Part shown: positions 1-11,163 of the stretch, one piece after another
Layout of the letters: every line of letters begins with the position of its first letter
Numbering within the stretch: the stretch's first letter is position 1
NCBI GenBank assembly: GCA_949358305.1
Contig: OX442314.1
Span: forward strand, 47,810,581-47,874,580
Length of the DNA: 64,000 nucleotides
Reading direction: 5' to 3'
Source: Strigamia acuminata
Taxonomy: Eukaryota; Arthropoda; Chilopoda; Geophilomorpha; Linotaeniidae
Notes under the pieces: generated by a model
What the model saw: the letters and a program-made list of their open reading frames with translations, nothing else
The model's database searches: none
What the model was told of the DNA's origin: nothing
Made by a program: the position numbers and the translations under genes

Positions 1-2820
1 CCTACAACTAGGTCGACCACAATTATTTTACAAAAGATCTCAGCATCCCTTTCAAAGGAATGTCCAACCACTGGCCATGTGTTGGACCTTCGAGCGCTTT
101 TCAGTGCTTCAAGGGCCCTTGATTCTATTTTTAGCTAATCGGCAACTAAGCATCTGGTGAAGACCAAAGTCGCGCACCGGGGTGCCGTCCTGTTCTTTCA
201 ACAGAGTCCATGCCTTTTATGCTAAAACCGATTAAACAGAGGAGTGGCGGGTCAATGGTCGAACCCTGACCTCGTCATCAACCTGTTACTGCATTCCGTG
301 TACCTTCAAAAATAAAATATGATAAATTACAATGAAAGTCTTTTTATTGAAAAACAATAAAACATTAAGTTTTGGTTCATCTCTGCGCCCCAAAAAATCA
401 AATTAGCGGTTATATTTTGGTTCTTAATCCACGCCCCAAAATAAAAAATTAGCGAACACCTTTCCGGCATTTATCCACGCCCCAGAAGATAGAAATGGGC
501 GACTGGAAGTTCTCTGACACTCCCAAACTAACAAAACAATGCATGCTTCGTCTTTCCCTTCGTGTTCTAAATTATTCGCGCCAGAACCAAGTAGAAAAAA
601 CTGTGTATATCGATTTTTCGTGGCATTTTATCCTCGCGCCCCACAGCTTCGATGCTAAGGCGTACGTTTTCCTTTGCGCTGGTGTACACGTCTACCACCA
701 GGTTTAACCTCTGCTGAAAACGCTAAAATCGCGTGTTTTAGGATTCCTCCGATATTGCCTGCTCCTGCACCGAAATCACACCCAAAACACCATCAAGATC
801 GCGATAATCCTGATGAGGCAAAAAATTGTGACTCAGCCGCCTCAGACTAAGAATGAAGGGAAATTGGCGAACTGAGCCTGAGTCGGATTGGAGAATATTG
901 CAACTGAACACGGTCCAGCGCCAGGGAAAGTTAGGTCCAATCCCCGGGAGCCTCACTCCTTTCCAACCCGGATATGAATTTAGAGTAGAAATAGGATAAA
1001 AGAAGGGAACAAGAAAAATGTGGTGTGTTTCACAAAATTGGGAAAAGGGATCCACACACAGCACATTGAAAAAAACAAAAGTTTGAAAGATGTTGGGCTG
1101 GATTCACAGTCTTCGTTTGAAGCTGTTAGCCACCCAATTCGTATTTGCAAGCATTCCACGCACGGTTTGAAAGCAAACACCGTTAGGCTCGACACTCCAG
1201 CAGTCCCCTGCAAGAGTCGCCCTCCCTGCTGTCCGAGACCCAATTTCGACAGTAAGGCAGTGGAATTGACAAAAATGTGCCATAAGTGGCCACAAAAACA
1301 CAAAAAAGCCAAAACCACGTCAAACTGCTTCCACCAGTGCCTGGGACAGGGTTGGAAACCCAGTCTCCGTGTGCTCTCCTTAAGTACATGTGCCTGTAAT
1401 TCAAAAGATTAATCAAACCGCTGAAACCAGGAATGTACCTCTGGCCAGTAATGAACAGCGCTTCCCTAAATATACCGCATTAGTTTATTGCCGTCCGGGC
1501 GAAGCACAGGGCTGAACTGGGATATACCGCACCCAGCAGCATGCCTGCCCACCACAACAACACCACAAACACATTTCCCGCCAAAAAACACACTCGGAAA
1601 AAGCACCAAATCGCCCGACCCAGAGAGAGAAATAAAAGAACTTAACCTACCAAATGCTAGGTGTGGTGTCGACCCTCTAAGACACTCATTACGTCAGCGT
1701 AACCCCAGGAATGTCATGAGTAACACATTGTTGGCTCGTGAAAACCAACCTCTACACACCCCACTTTCAAGTTGTGTTTGAAATGATGAACCAGATCTAA
1801 TCGAACACTCCAAACCACAACATCTGAGCACCTACAAATGGTTTCTCACCTCTATAGGTTGCACACCAAGAAATGAAAAATCATAAAATTAAAAATAAGG
1901 GGAGTGTCCAACTTGTGTGCTGGTTGACCCTTGTCCCCCCAAGCTAATTATAGGAACAAACGAGGTCAGACTCAAGCCAAGCCAAACACACAAAAAAAAA
2001 CACCAAACAAAACAAAATAAAATTGGAAATTAAACTAATGTGCTGACTGGACATTACCTTTATGAGATGAATAAAAAAAAGACAACTCAATCCAGCACTA
2101 ACCAGACCTAACACAAAAGAAAAATAAACCACAAAAAAAAAATATAAAATTGCACAAATTAACCCAAGACTTGAGCATTACCCAGCCCAAACAAGAGAAA
2201 AAATGTGGCAGAAGAAAAATAAATGTTTCCCAACCCAGCACAAAAATCAAACAAACAGTAAAATTGAGGTTTTAAAACAAGGTCACTGCAGTTCAATTAA
2301 GTACAAGGGGTGGAGAACACAAAAGAAGATACACAATGGTATCTATTCCTGTAGCTGCCCAAGGGAAAGAGCAAGACTCCCCAGGCTAATTAGAGGAACA
2401 AAACATCAAAGTGCTTTGGTCAGTTGCAGTGCGTCTGAAAATAAATTTCAGAGCCCCAACCACAACAGCACAGAGAAAAATACAATTCCAAGACCTTCAA
2501 ATGAAAAAGCGTCCAGCCCTCACAACTAAGCCTCTCACACGACTCAAAGTGACTGCCAAAAACACCCTTCAAATTCCTCAGTCTCAAAGAAAAACATTTA
2601 ACCCAAAATCCAAAAAATAAGAAAATGAAAAACAATACAATTGTCCCCCGCCAAAACATAAAGCAAAAATGTACCAACACTCTGAACAATGAATAAAACA
2701 ACCTGCAACAAAAATAAAATTGAAACAAGCGGCAACCACAATGTAACAAAAGGTTTGCACACAAAGCAAAACAAAATGGCGGGAAAAAAAAAAAATTTTA
2801 AGCTCAAATCTCGGACAGGG
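1..2820. other. Intergenic stretch, no supported gene
   Basis: No convincing coding region is visible. The open frames are short (at most about 130 codons), overlap on both strands and show no recognisable domain. From about 1970 to 2800 the plus strand is strongly A-rich with many CAAAA-type runs, which explains the open frames there. Two related short segments, near 1939 (CCCCCAAGCTAATTATAGGA) and near 2378 (CCCCAGGCTAATTAGAGGA), suggest an old internal duplication or decayed repeat. Confidence 0.5.
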
Positions 2821-3406
2821 CCCTCAATTGTGACTGCTATGGTCTCTTCCAGTGTAGTCAGGGGACTGAGAACACTTGGTAGGGACGCATACTTCACGTA
2901 AATGACGGAGACTTCCCACAATATTGGTTGGTTGGCCTTTATTGCGTTGTCTAGGGGTATGGGGAAACCCGTCACCCGCTGCAGTGGTGCCACGAAGGCA
3001 CACCGCACCGGCAACCGACCCGCCACACACTGGGTGGGAACCCAATGCGTGGCGTGGTCGGTTCGACTTAACATTCGTGTCGTACTTACCTACGACCCAC
3101 GCGTCCACTCATGGAGGCTGTACAACGGTGGGAGCCGTCATACTGAGTATCATCGTGGTGAATGGTGAGGAGTACAGAGTCAAACCGGGACACTTCTTGT
3201 CCCTCCCAGATGAACACCTTCTCCTCTCAGGGAGCTGCTGCAGGCACGTCCTTCTCAGGCCGTGTCCAACACTCAACTCTCTCTCACACCACTCCCTCCT
3301 CACCACACCACTCCACCCCCTCCTTGTCGGGCTAGGTCAACTACCCGTGTAGGGGTTGACCTTTGGGGCCGCACGGTGGTGTGTGGCAGTGCCGCAGGTC
3401 ACCTAG
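2821..3406 (+). other. Possible leader/LTR region of the BEL/Pao element
   Basis: This GC-richer segment lies directly upstream of the BEL/Pao gag frame and differs in composition from the A-rich DNA before it, so it may hold the 5' LTR and leader. I could not define LTR ends, a primer binding site or a target duplication. No second copy exists downstream because the element is cut off at 8032. The assignment rests on position and composition only. Confidence 0.25.
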
Positions 3407-5011
3407 GTGGCCTGGCGGTCACAAAGGAAAGCCGCGAGGACTAACATTCGAAACATTTTCAACACTTTGAAAAATGAACTGAAGCAAGATCCGGTAAATG
3501 AAGTAAAGCTTTTGTGCATACAAGCACAGTTACTTTTAAAGGGACCAAAGATCGAAAAACTGGACGTTCTGGTGGCCGACGGAATTACCGACATTGACGA
3601 GGTCACGGACGATACGATTGGAGCCGAGGAGTTCCAAGACGAATTGGTAGCAGCAAAAATCACGCTGGAAATGGCGCTGAAGGAAATCACACAACTGAAA
3701 ACGCAAGTACCGAATCCAAATTTACCAATTATTAATCCCGCTATCGTTAACGCGCCGATCAGAGGCCAACAATGCACAAGCATGAAATTGCCGAAGCTGG
3801 AAATTGCCAAATTTAGGGGAACACCCGAAACGTGGACTCAATTCTGGGGAGACTTCCAGTTAAGCGTGCATAACAACACTTCGCTTCCCAAAACGGCGAA
3901 GTTCGTGTATTTACGATCGTTGGTCGAAGGATTGGCCGCCAACGCGATAAGTGGACTCACGGTAACGGATGAAAATTACGACAGCGCGGTCGTTTTGTTG
4001 GCAAGTAGATTTGGTAAACCGGACTTGATAATAAATGCACACATGCAAAAATTCCTCGAGGTGAAGCCCGTGAAAAATGCAGACGATGTTGTTGCACTTC
4101 GAGAACTTTATGACTATTGCGACCTCCACATAACAAGTTTAGGAAATTTAGGAGTGGATGCATCAACGTTTGGGGCACTCTTGGGCCCAATTTTAACTCG
4201 TGCGACGCCCGATTCGATGCAACACGACTTCTCCAGATCCAGAGGCGATTTACCCTGGTCAATGACCGATTTTTTGAAGTTTTTCCGATTCGAGATCGAG
4301 ATGCGCGAAAGGACAAAAGCGATGAGTGAGAAAAACAACTTGATCGAGAAGAAAGAAGCAACTACGAAAAAACAAGAGGAGGTAACTAAGAAAATGAATA
4401 CGAAAATTAATCCACTTGGTTCCGCCGCAGCGTTGGCAGCAATTACGTACAAATGCACGTTCTGCCAAAAGGAAGAGCATACGAGCCCACACTGTCCGCT
4501 GACTCTGGCCGAACGGAAAGCTGCGTGCATGAAGTCCCGAAGGTGTTATCGTTGTCTCAAGGAGGGACACATCGCGTACAAGTGCAAAACCCGATTTCGA
4601 TGCAAGAAATGCGACAAAAATCATCACACTTACCTTTGCGACGCTGAAGAGAAAAAACCAATTGAAACGCTGACTTCCTCCGCCGTTTTGGAGCAGGAAC
4701 AACCGGTATCCGTAATGTTTTTGCAAGTACTCGTTGTAGATGCGTGCGGACAATCGAAAAAACGTAAAGTTCAGTGTTTTCTGGATGGCGGATCGCAAAA
4801 GACGTTTATTACGGAGAAACTGTCTCGAGAACTCAACTTGGAACGAGTTGGCGAACAAGATATTGCATTGTTAACTTTTGGAGCAACCGAACCAACAATT
4901 GCGAAGAGGAATCGAGTGAAATTGTTAATAAATAATTGCGATAACATTGCCTTTAATCTAGAAGTCGAAAGAAACACAACATCAAATTGGCAAACAACGG
5001 CAGTGCTCTAG
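3407..5011 (+). pseudogene. BEL/Pao gag and aspartic protease part
   Basis: This frame of about 534 codons encodes the structural part of the element. Its first codon here is GTG, so the true start is uncertain. Around residues 128-230 is a DUF1759-type gag region (PKLEIAKFRGTPETWTQFW). Around 350-412 is a Cys/His cluster with a CCHC knuckle (CYRCLKEGHIAYKC) flanked by further CxxC pairs. Around 450-520 is a DUF1758-type retropepsin. The catalytic triplet reads Asp-Gly-Gly (GAT at 4784) instead of the usual Asp-Ser/Thr-Gly. The frame ends at TAG 5009-5011 while the protease continues in the -1 frame. No slippery heptamer is visible in the overlap, so I read this as a mutational break rather than programmed frameshifting. 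Confidence 0.8.
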
Positions 5012-6732
5012 TGGACGATGGAGTTTCGATTTTGATCGGAGTGGACAATTTTTGGAAAGTGACCACCGGAAAACAACACCGACTTGGAGAAAATTTAATG
5101 GCAATAGAAACGATTTTCGGTTGGACTTTGCACGGCTCATCTGGGGAGAATAAAGAGACAGTATCGGCGCTCGTACGGGTAAATAAAATCCTTGTAATTG
5201 ACAATACTAATGAGCTTTTGGAGAAATTTTGGAGTTTGGAGGCAATCGGGATTAAACACGAGACCGTGGATCGGAACGAGGACGAGGAACAAACGTTAAG
5301 GCGATTCAAAGAAAGCATCGAGTGGGTAAAAGACCACTACGAGGTCGAACTGCCGTGGAAATTGAACGCAAAAGAACTGGACGACAACCGACAACCAGCA
5401 TTGAAAAGATTTTGGAGTTTGGTCAACCGATTTAGAAAAAATCCAAAGCTGTATTTGCAATACAAAGAAGTGATCACGGAGCAACTTAGAACTGGAATCG
5501 TCGAGGAAGTACCACAAGAAAACGAAGAAAATAATCCAATTTATTATATTCCACACAGACCCGTGATCGACGAGACAAGAGCAACGACCAAACTCAGAAT
5601 TGTGTACGACGCATCATCACACGCGAAAGGATGCTTCTCGTTGAACGACTGTTTACACAAGGGACCGAACTTACTGCCAAAATTACTAAACGTGATTCTC
5701 AAATTTAGAACAGGAATCATCGCAGCCATCGCGGATATTGAAAAAGCCTTCCATCGCATCCATTTGAAGAAAAAGGAACGCGATGTCATGAGATTTCTTT
5801 GGCTCGAGGAAAACTGGAATGGAACCGAACCGGCGAAGATAAGAGAACTCAGACAAACCCGAGTACCGTTCGGCACATCTCCCAGCCCTTTTCTCCTCTC
5901 GGCCACCATCGATCATCATGTTGAGAACTTTAAGGAAGAATATCCAGAAACGTGCAAGCGATTGGAGGACGAGCGGTATGTAGACGACCTCATTTCAAGT
6001 ATAAACAATTTAAAGACTGCTATAAAACTGTACCGTGAAAGTTGTGAAATTCTGAGGAAAGCGGATATGAGACTAACAAAGTGGAAGACTAACTGTGAAC
6101 AACTGAGAAAAATAATTGTAACTGATGACCCGACTTGTGAAGAATCTCTCTCTCAACAAGAGACTAAAGTTTTGGGGGTGGGGTGGAACACAAGAACCGA
6201 TGAATTAAGTTTAGACATTGCGGAATTAATTAACGGGGTCGAATTAACTAAATACACAAAAAGATCAATTATTAGAACAACAGCTATGATTTTTGACCCA
6301 TTGGGATTTGCTCATCCCTTTGTGGTCACGGCTAAGATTTTATTCCAAGAATTATGGAAACTTGGGGTTGGATGGGACGAGAAAATCCCAGAATATGTGA
6401 AAAAAACTTGGGAAGAATGGTGTGCTCAAATACCATATCTAAATGATTTAAAAATTCCACGATATTTATTAAACTGGGGAGGAATTAATGTAAAAAGGGA
6501 AATTCACATCTTCTGCGACGCCAGTCCTCGGGCATACGGCGTAGTAGCTTATGCTCGAGTCCTGGACTCGAATACAAGTGCAATTAACATTTCCTTTATC
6601 GTTTCTAAATGCAGAGTAGCGCCGCTCAAGGAACTAACCCTTCCTAAACTAGAACTGATGGAAGCATTGCTGGCAGCCCGACTTGTGCCGACGCTGCAGT
6701 CGACAATCGGATACGACAATGTAACAATTTGA
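4957..6732 (+). pseudogene. BEL/Pao reverse transcriptase and RNase H start
   Basis: This frame is open from 4957 and carries the end of the protease region (SILIGVDNFWKV), then a Pao-type reverse transcriptase with fingers and palm, including IAAIADIEKAFHRI, a GTSPSPFLLSATI segment and the catalytic YVDDLISS box near 5980. RNase H begins with IFCDASPRAYG near 6514. It stops at an in-frame TGA (6730-6732) in the middle of RNase H, where the same frame resumes immediately afterwards. The stop is a single-codon lesion, since homology on both sides is continuous. Confidence 0.85.
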
Positions 6733-8032
6733 ACCGACTCGAAAATAGTGCTACATTGGCTGCGAGAAACGAAGAATCGTCCAGTCACATTTGTCTTCAA
6801 TCGCGTAAAAGAAATTGGAGAAACAGTAAACACCAGCTGTTGGCGCCACTGCCCGGGCAAGGAGAATCCGGCAGACCTACTAACACGGGGCGTAACGGTA
6901 CAAGAACTAACCAACAGCGAATTTTGGCAGAAAGGACCAGAGTGGTTGAGTAAGGACGAATCCGAGTGGCCAGTTGAGAACGGTATTGCAGTGGAAATAG
7001 ACAAAAACGAAGAAATAATTGTGAATACTGTAAACGAGAAAGTCCAAGTGATTGACTACACGAGATTTAGTCGGTGGACGAGACTGAAAAGAGCAACAGC
7101 ATACGTATTTCGATTTATTGCAAATTTAAAAACTAATGATAAATTTAAAGGCGAGCTGACTGGAAACGAGATAACTAAAGGCGAGCAGTACTGGATTGGA
7201 CATCTACAAGAATTGTATTTTGCCAAAGAACTAAAACACCTACGCGAGGGGAAAATGATTGAAAAATCATCGGTACTTATACAAATGGCGCCAATCCTGG
7301 ACAAAGACGGACTAATGCGAGCTACACATCGATGGACACTGGCGGACGTCGAACGAGATATGCGTGAGCCCTACATATTACCAGGTGATAACAACATTAC
7401 GAGACTAATTATTAAGAACGAACATGAGCGTGCCATGCATGGGGGACTTGCCGACACACTGTGTAATTTTCGAGAGAGGTTTTGGATGACGCGAGCCAGA
7501 AAAACGATAAAGGCGGTACTGTGTCGATGCGTGCGTTGCCGGAAAGTACAAGGACGTCTGGCCAAGGAGCGATGGGGACTACTGCCACTCGACCGAGTAA
7601 CACCAAGTACACCATTCGAAACGTGTGGTGTAGATTTTGCGGGTCCACTTTATTCTGACTGCGGTGAGAAACTTTATATTGCTTTGTTTACCTGCGCGGT
7701 CACGAGGGCCGTGCATCTCGAATTGTTGTCAAGTTTATCTGCCGATCGTTTTGTGGATGCTCTCAAAAGATTTATTGGGAGACGTGGAATCCCTGCTACG
7801 ATTTATTCGGATAATGCAAAAACTTTCAAGAGGGCGGATAAAGAATTGCGAGTGTTTTTTGAAAATGTATTGCCGGAACAGCTTCAACGAATTTCAGGAC
7901 CAAGAAAAATAGTTTGGAAATTTATTGTGGAGATTGCACCGTGGTGGGGTGGCTTTTGGGAGCGCATGGTGCGTTCCGTTAAGACGGCATTAAAGAAAAC
8001 AATCGGACGCACTTCATTAAACTACGAGGTAA
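6733..8032 (+). pseudogene. BEL/Pao RNase H end and integrase (truncated)
   Basis: Reading continues in the RT frame after the TGA. It shows the RNase H tail (TDSKIVLHWLRETKNRP, CPGKENPADLLTRG), an integrase zinc-binding HHCC module around 7430-7560 (HGGLADTLCNFRERFW, then CRCVRCRKVQG), and the DDE core: CGVDFAGPL near 7625, IYSDNAKTF near 7800 and the Glu in WWGGFWERMV near 7945. The downstream C-terminal integrase domain usual in this family is absent because the sequence switches at 8033 to an unrelated LTR. The last few codons before the stop at 8038-8040 are read from that LTR. Confidence 0.85.
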
Positions 8033-9185
8033 TAGCGTAATATAACAAATGAATTGTTATATTGTTATTCTATGGGCGGGGACAGTCACGACAGTCGAGG
8101 GGACCATCGCGGGAGTTGTTGAGACTCCATCCGCCAGCATGCCTTACGACGACAAGATCTCGTGATCAGGCGCCGGGTATTTGTTTTCTGCGTCAAGTCG
8201 CTTTCAGTGGTACAAACCACTGGGTAAACAGTTCCTGGGGGACTACCAGATCGGCATTACCAATACCCGAGTATTTGTTTAGCGCAAGGTATGAATGCAA
8301 TTGCTCACGGGCTACCAACCCGGTGCGTCGCCTGTAAACAGACCTTTTACCGACCTCAGACAAGTCTTGCCTACTTAACGGAAGGACCAGTGCACTGCAC
8401 CGGAACCCTGGGAAAACGGTTTGTCCGCATTTGTTTGACGGGTTTGACTTCCCGTATATATGCTCTGGCAGAGCATCTGACCTATGACCGGGGAATCGCT
8501 CAGATAGATGCGACTATCACCGATCATATAGTTTGATATTTGTTTAACGGTGTTAATCAATCCCGTGCATGGACGATATACTAAGCCACCGTACGAAATC
8601 TAACTGTCCCTTGGAACAGCAAGCTAGCGCTACGGGGCCATTTCATGTGTGAAACATGTCTACAAGGTTAGCCTTCCCAGATGGGCCCTACAACAAGCAA
8701 TAACGTGATAGTAATCATACATATCCATTGAGAGCTGAGGAGGCCCGATGTGTCGTGAGAGAAAGTGAGATCATACGATAACAACAATGCAATACAACAA
8801 TATTCATTCAGAGCCAAGGGGGTTGCGCTGGTGAAAACCAGAGTTTATATAGTTCCAGAGAACAATCAGATTGGCAACAGCCAATCAGACGTCAGAATCC
8901 ATGGATTCGTGGATCACTAGTCCGGACCTACTATTGAACTGGGTCCAGAAGAGTCCGATTGGTTCTCTTCTACAGGTAAGTACAATAGGATATTGATTCT
9001 ATCGCATCAATATCTCAAGTAAATAATACTTTATGGAGTCTAATAAAATACTGTATATTTTATTCACAACGTTTATATTGATTCTTTAATATAACTCGTA
9101 ACTTTATCGAGTTCAAACTGCGCGTGTTAGATAAACAGCGCCATCTAGTGTGAACATTGGATAATACGGTTTTATAACCGTCACA
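8033..9185 (-). repeat. 3' LTR of the large Ty3/gypsy element
   Basis: This is the left copy of the 1153-bp repeat. On the minus strand it starts TGTGACGG at 9185. The other end contains a perfect inverted repeat (AATATAACAA ... TTGTTATATT near 8038-8062), and I could not settle whether it ends in CA. It holds a near-palindrome at its TG end (CGGTTTTATAACCG) and a TAGATGGCGC motif on the minus strand (9138-9147) that fits the Drosophila CTCF core. On the plus strand there is a strong splice-donor-like CAGGTAAGT near 8975. Five differences from the right copy were noticed. Confidence 0.85.
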
Positions 9186-9888
9186 CATCCCCCGGTGACA
9201 AGCATAGAGTTTCCAACTCTTTAATTGTCATTCTTAATATCTTAAGAAATGTTCACCGAATTCTATTGAATTGTCAGACTCAACTCGTACCGCTTAATTT
9301 ATTCAAAATTAATTCAACTATTTCCTTTCAGAAACATCACAAACGATTAAACTAATCGGCTTTCCCGCACAGCACATCTCCCGGTTGCTAAGCAACGAAA
9401 TGAACTCGTCCGAACTTGTACTCATGTTCGACAGCGCGGATTTCAAAGGAAATCTTAACTTCTCTGACCAAGAAAATAAATTAGATGAGACGTTAAATAA
9501 ATTTTATGTAAACTTTATTTATCAAATCTAATCTACGAATCATTCTTTATTACGATTGTTATAAAAATGAAAGCTGACTTCAACTTGAAGTCTTTTAACT
9601 TTGATCAAAGTAAAAAACAAAACACACAAATCTTTATGTAAATCAAAACTTAACACATCTTATTATGAAAATAATCAAGATCAAAAAATAAATTGAATTC
9701 AGACTTGAATCCAATTTTTAAATCAAACTTATTCTCATGAATATTAATAATTAGTTCAAAAATCTTCAAACAATTAAACAAATTATTCTCAATTCGAAAA
9801 TAAACGAAATCACACTTGAAAACACAACAAACAACACTTGGCATATTTTAGATTTAAAATATCCACTCGGAAAAACAAATGTTAATTT
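9186..9888 (-). other. 3' non-coding part of the large gypsy element
   Basis: AT-rich DNA lies between the last accessory ORF and the 3' LTR. No coding region is visible. It contains the perfect palindromic X-box-like motif GTTGCTAAGCAAC at 9384-9396, which recurs in the 5' leader of the same element at 32501-32513. Confidence 0.5.
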
Positions 9889-10863
9889 CTACTCTTTCTT
9901 CTCGACGTCAGTCGACTTTTCAACCGGTTTCTCAACTTCAGTTGAGGTTAGAAAGTCTGAAGATTCTTCAGTCGCCTCAGTGGAGACGGCGGAAAATACT
10001 GCTTCCTCAGGCTTCTCCACTTCCTCCGGACTCGGTGGAGGGAACGGCAAATCTTCCAAAAGATCAGCCACGAAGTCGACGATGGAAATCGGGTTTTCCT
10101 CGGCATCCTCGTACTTCGACTCGTCGGAAATATCAGACTTGGCCACTGGACGAACCTCCGGTTGTTTACTCTGCTCCGTCACAATCTTCTGGAGTCGGCG
10201 GGCTCGTCCTCGTGCGACGATGTTTTGTCGCTGTTCCTGAGCGATTGCCTTAGCTCTGTCTAGAGTGAGACATCCCCGTCCACGAGACATGGTTCTTGGG
10301 CGAGTGACCACTTCTTCCTCGACGCTCTCAACCTCTTGTACCGTTTCATCCGAAATCTCCGACACATTCGATGAGGGCGGATGTCGAAAGGCTTCGACCG
10401 TCAATCCTGCATTGGCAGCGGCTCGTTCCTTCGTGAGGAACCTGGGGTCGATGTAGACGGCTTCTCCTCGAGCGTTGAGAAATACTCGACAAATTGGGCA
10501 GTGAGCCCAACATCTCTTCTCGTTAGGCTTCATCCCCTTCACGACGTGGGGTTCCACCTCCTTGCGCCAGGGCTCTGAGCGCGGTCGCACCTTCGTGCCT
10601 CGGCAGTTGGGGCATCTCATGAGAGAAAAGCCAGCGGAAGCACCGCAACACCAACCACAACCAACACAAAACGGACAGATGGTCTCCGTTGCTTGGTCGG
10701 TGACAATATTGTCGTGGGGAATTCCCTGCGCAATATCCCGCGCACACTGATAAGTCCGTGGAGGCCAGGAAACATCGGAAAGGAGTTGAAACCAGCTTAA
10801 AATGTGCGGGGAGCTCGCACTTCGCGCCCGCCATGTTTTAATCACATGAAAACATAAAAGCAA
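9889..10863 (-). CDS. Cys-rich accessory ORF in the env position
   Basis: This 324-codon frame lies between pol and the 3' LTR. I do not recognise the protein. Its N-terminal third has a cysteine cluster: CPFCVGCGWCC, then CPNC about 18 residues later and CWAHCPIC about 40 residues further on. This looks like a zinc-ribbon or treble-clef arrangement. The rest is polar: an Arg-rich stretch (RGRARRLQKI) and then a Glu/Pro/Ser-rich acidic tail ending in lysines. No signal peptide or transmembrane segment is seen, so it is not a conventional envelope protein. The frame lacks an ATG before residue 80 (it opens at TTG), and the nearest ATG with good context (10834) is in another frame. A CAG acceptor-like sequence just upstream (near 10864) would let a spliced RNA enter this frame. 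That is inference. Confidence 0.5.
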   Translation of the reverse strand: MLLCFHVIKTWRARSASSPHILSWFQLLSDVSWPPRTYQCARDIAQGIPHDNIVTDQATETICPFCVGCGWCCGASAGFSLMRCPNCRGTKVRPRSEPWRKEVEPHVVKGMKPNEKRCWAHCPICRVFLNARGEAVYIDPRFLTKERAAANAGLTVEAFRHPPSSNVSEISDETVQEVESVEEEVVTRPRTMSRGRGCLTLDRAKAIAQEQRQNIVARGRARRLQKIVTEQSKQPEVRPVAKSDISDESKYEDAEENPISIVDFVADLLEDLPFPPPSPEEVEKPEEAVFSAVSTEATEESSDFLTSTEVEKPVEKSTDVEKKE

Positions 10864-11163
10864 CTGGGTTTGAGGCTAATTGGTCTCAAACCGTACAAAA
10901 TATGACAATAGGACAAATCAATAGCAACAAGCATTGATTTGTTCTTTACAATATAAGTAATTGTTAACCTAGGCATAAGTAACCGATAAACAACACGGAA
11001 AACAACATTTATCGCTCTTTCGAGCAGACGACACAAGAAACATAGAATATGTGCGTTAACACATAAGAGTAGCATTAATATGCGCTACACGGGTATCCAA
11101 AGGATGCCAACACACATATCTGCCATGCCTATCCAGAAATGCATGGGGAAACGGACAAAATAA

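Larger units (their letters stand above)
3407..8032 (+). mobile_element. BEL/Pao LTR retrotransposon, 3'-truncated and broken
   Basis: Gag, protease, reverse transcriptase, RNase H and integrase occur in that order on the plus strand, in the BEL/Pao arrangement. The coding frame is broken three ways: a -1 shift between the gag-protease part and the RT part (overlap 4957-5011), an in-frame TGA at 6730-6732 inside RNase H, and loss of everything after the integrase core at 8032, where the LTR of another element begins. No 3' LTR of its own is present. It is older than the elements next to it and cannot be autonomous. Confidence 0.85.

Noticed and set aside
1020-1412. 130-codon plus-strand ORF with several overlapping minus-strand ORFs
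   Set aside because: No domain, no splice context, and equally long frames on the opposite strand; not supportable.
4957-5011. Programmed -1 frameshift in the BEL element
   Set aside because: Gag and RT frames overlap in the -1 sense, but no X XXY YYZ heptamer in register was found in the overlap, and the element carries other lesions.
8290-8560. Small ORFs of 61-91 codons, also at 33876-34145
   Set aside because: They recur because they lie inside the two copies of the LTR; short, no domain, no sign of selection visible.
8970-8982. Splice-donor-like CAGGTAAGT on the plus strand of the large LTR
   Set aside because: It is on the strand opposite to the element's genes, so it is not usable for its RNA; noted only as a possible antisense signal.
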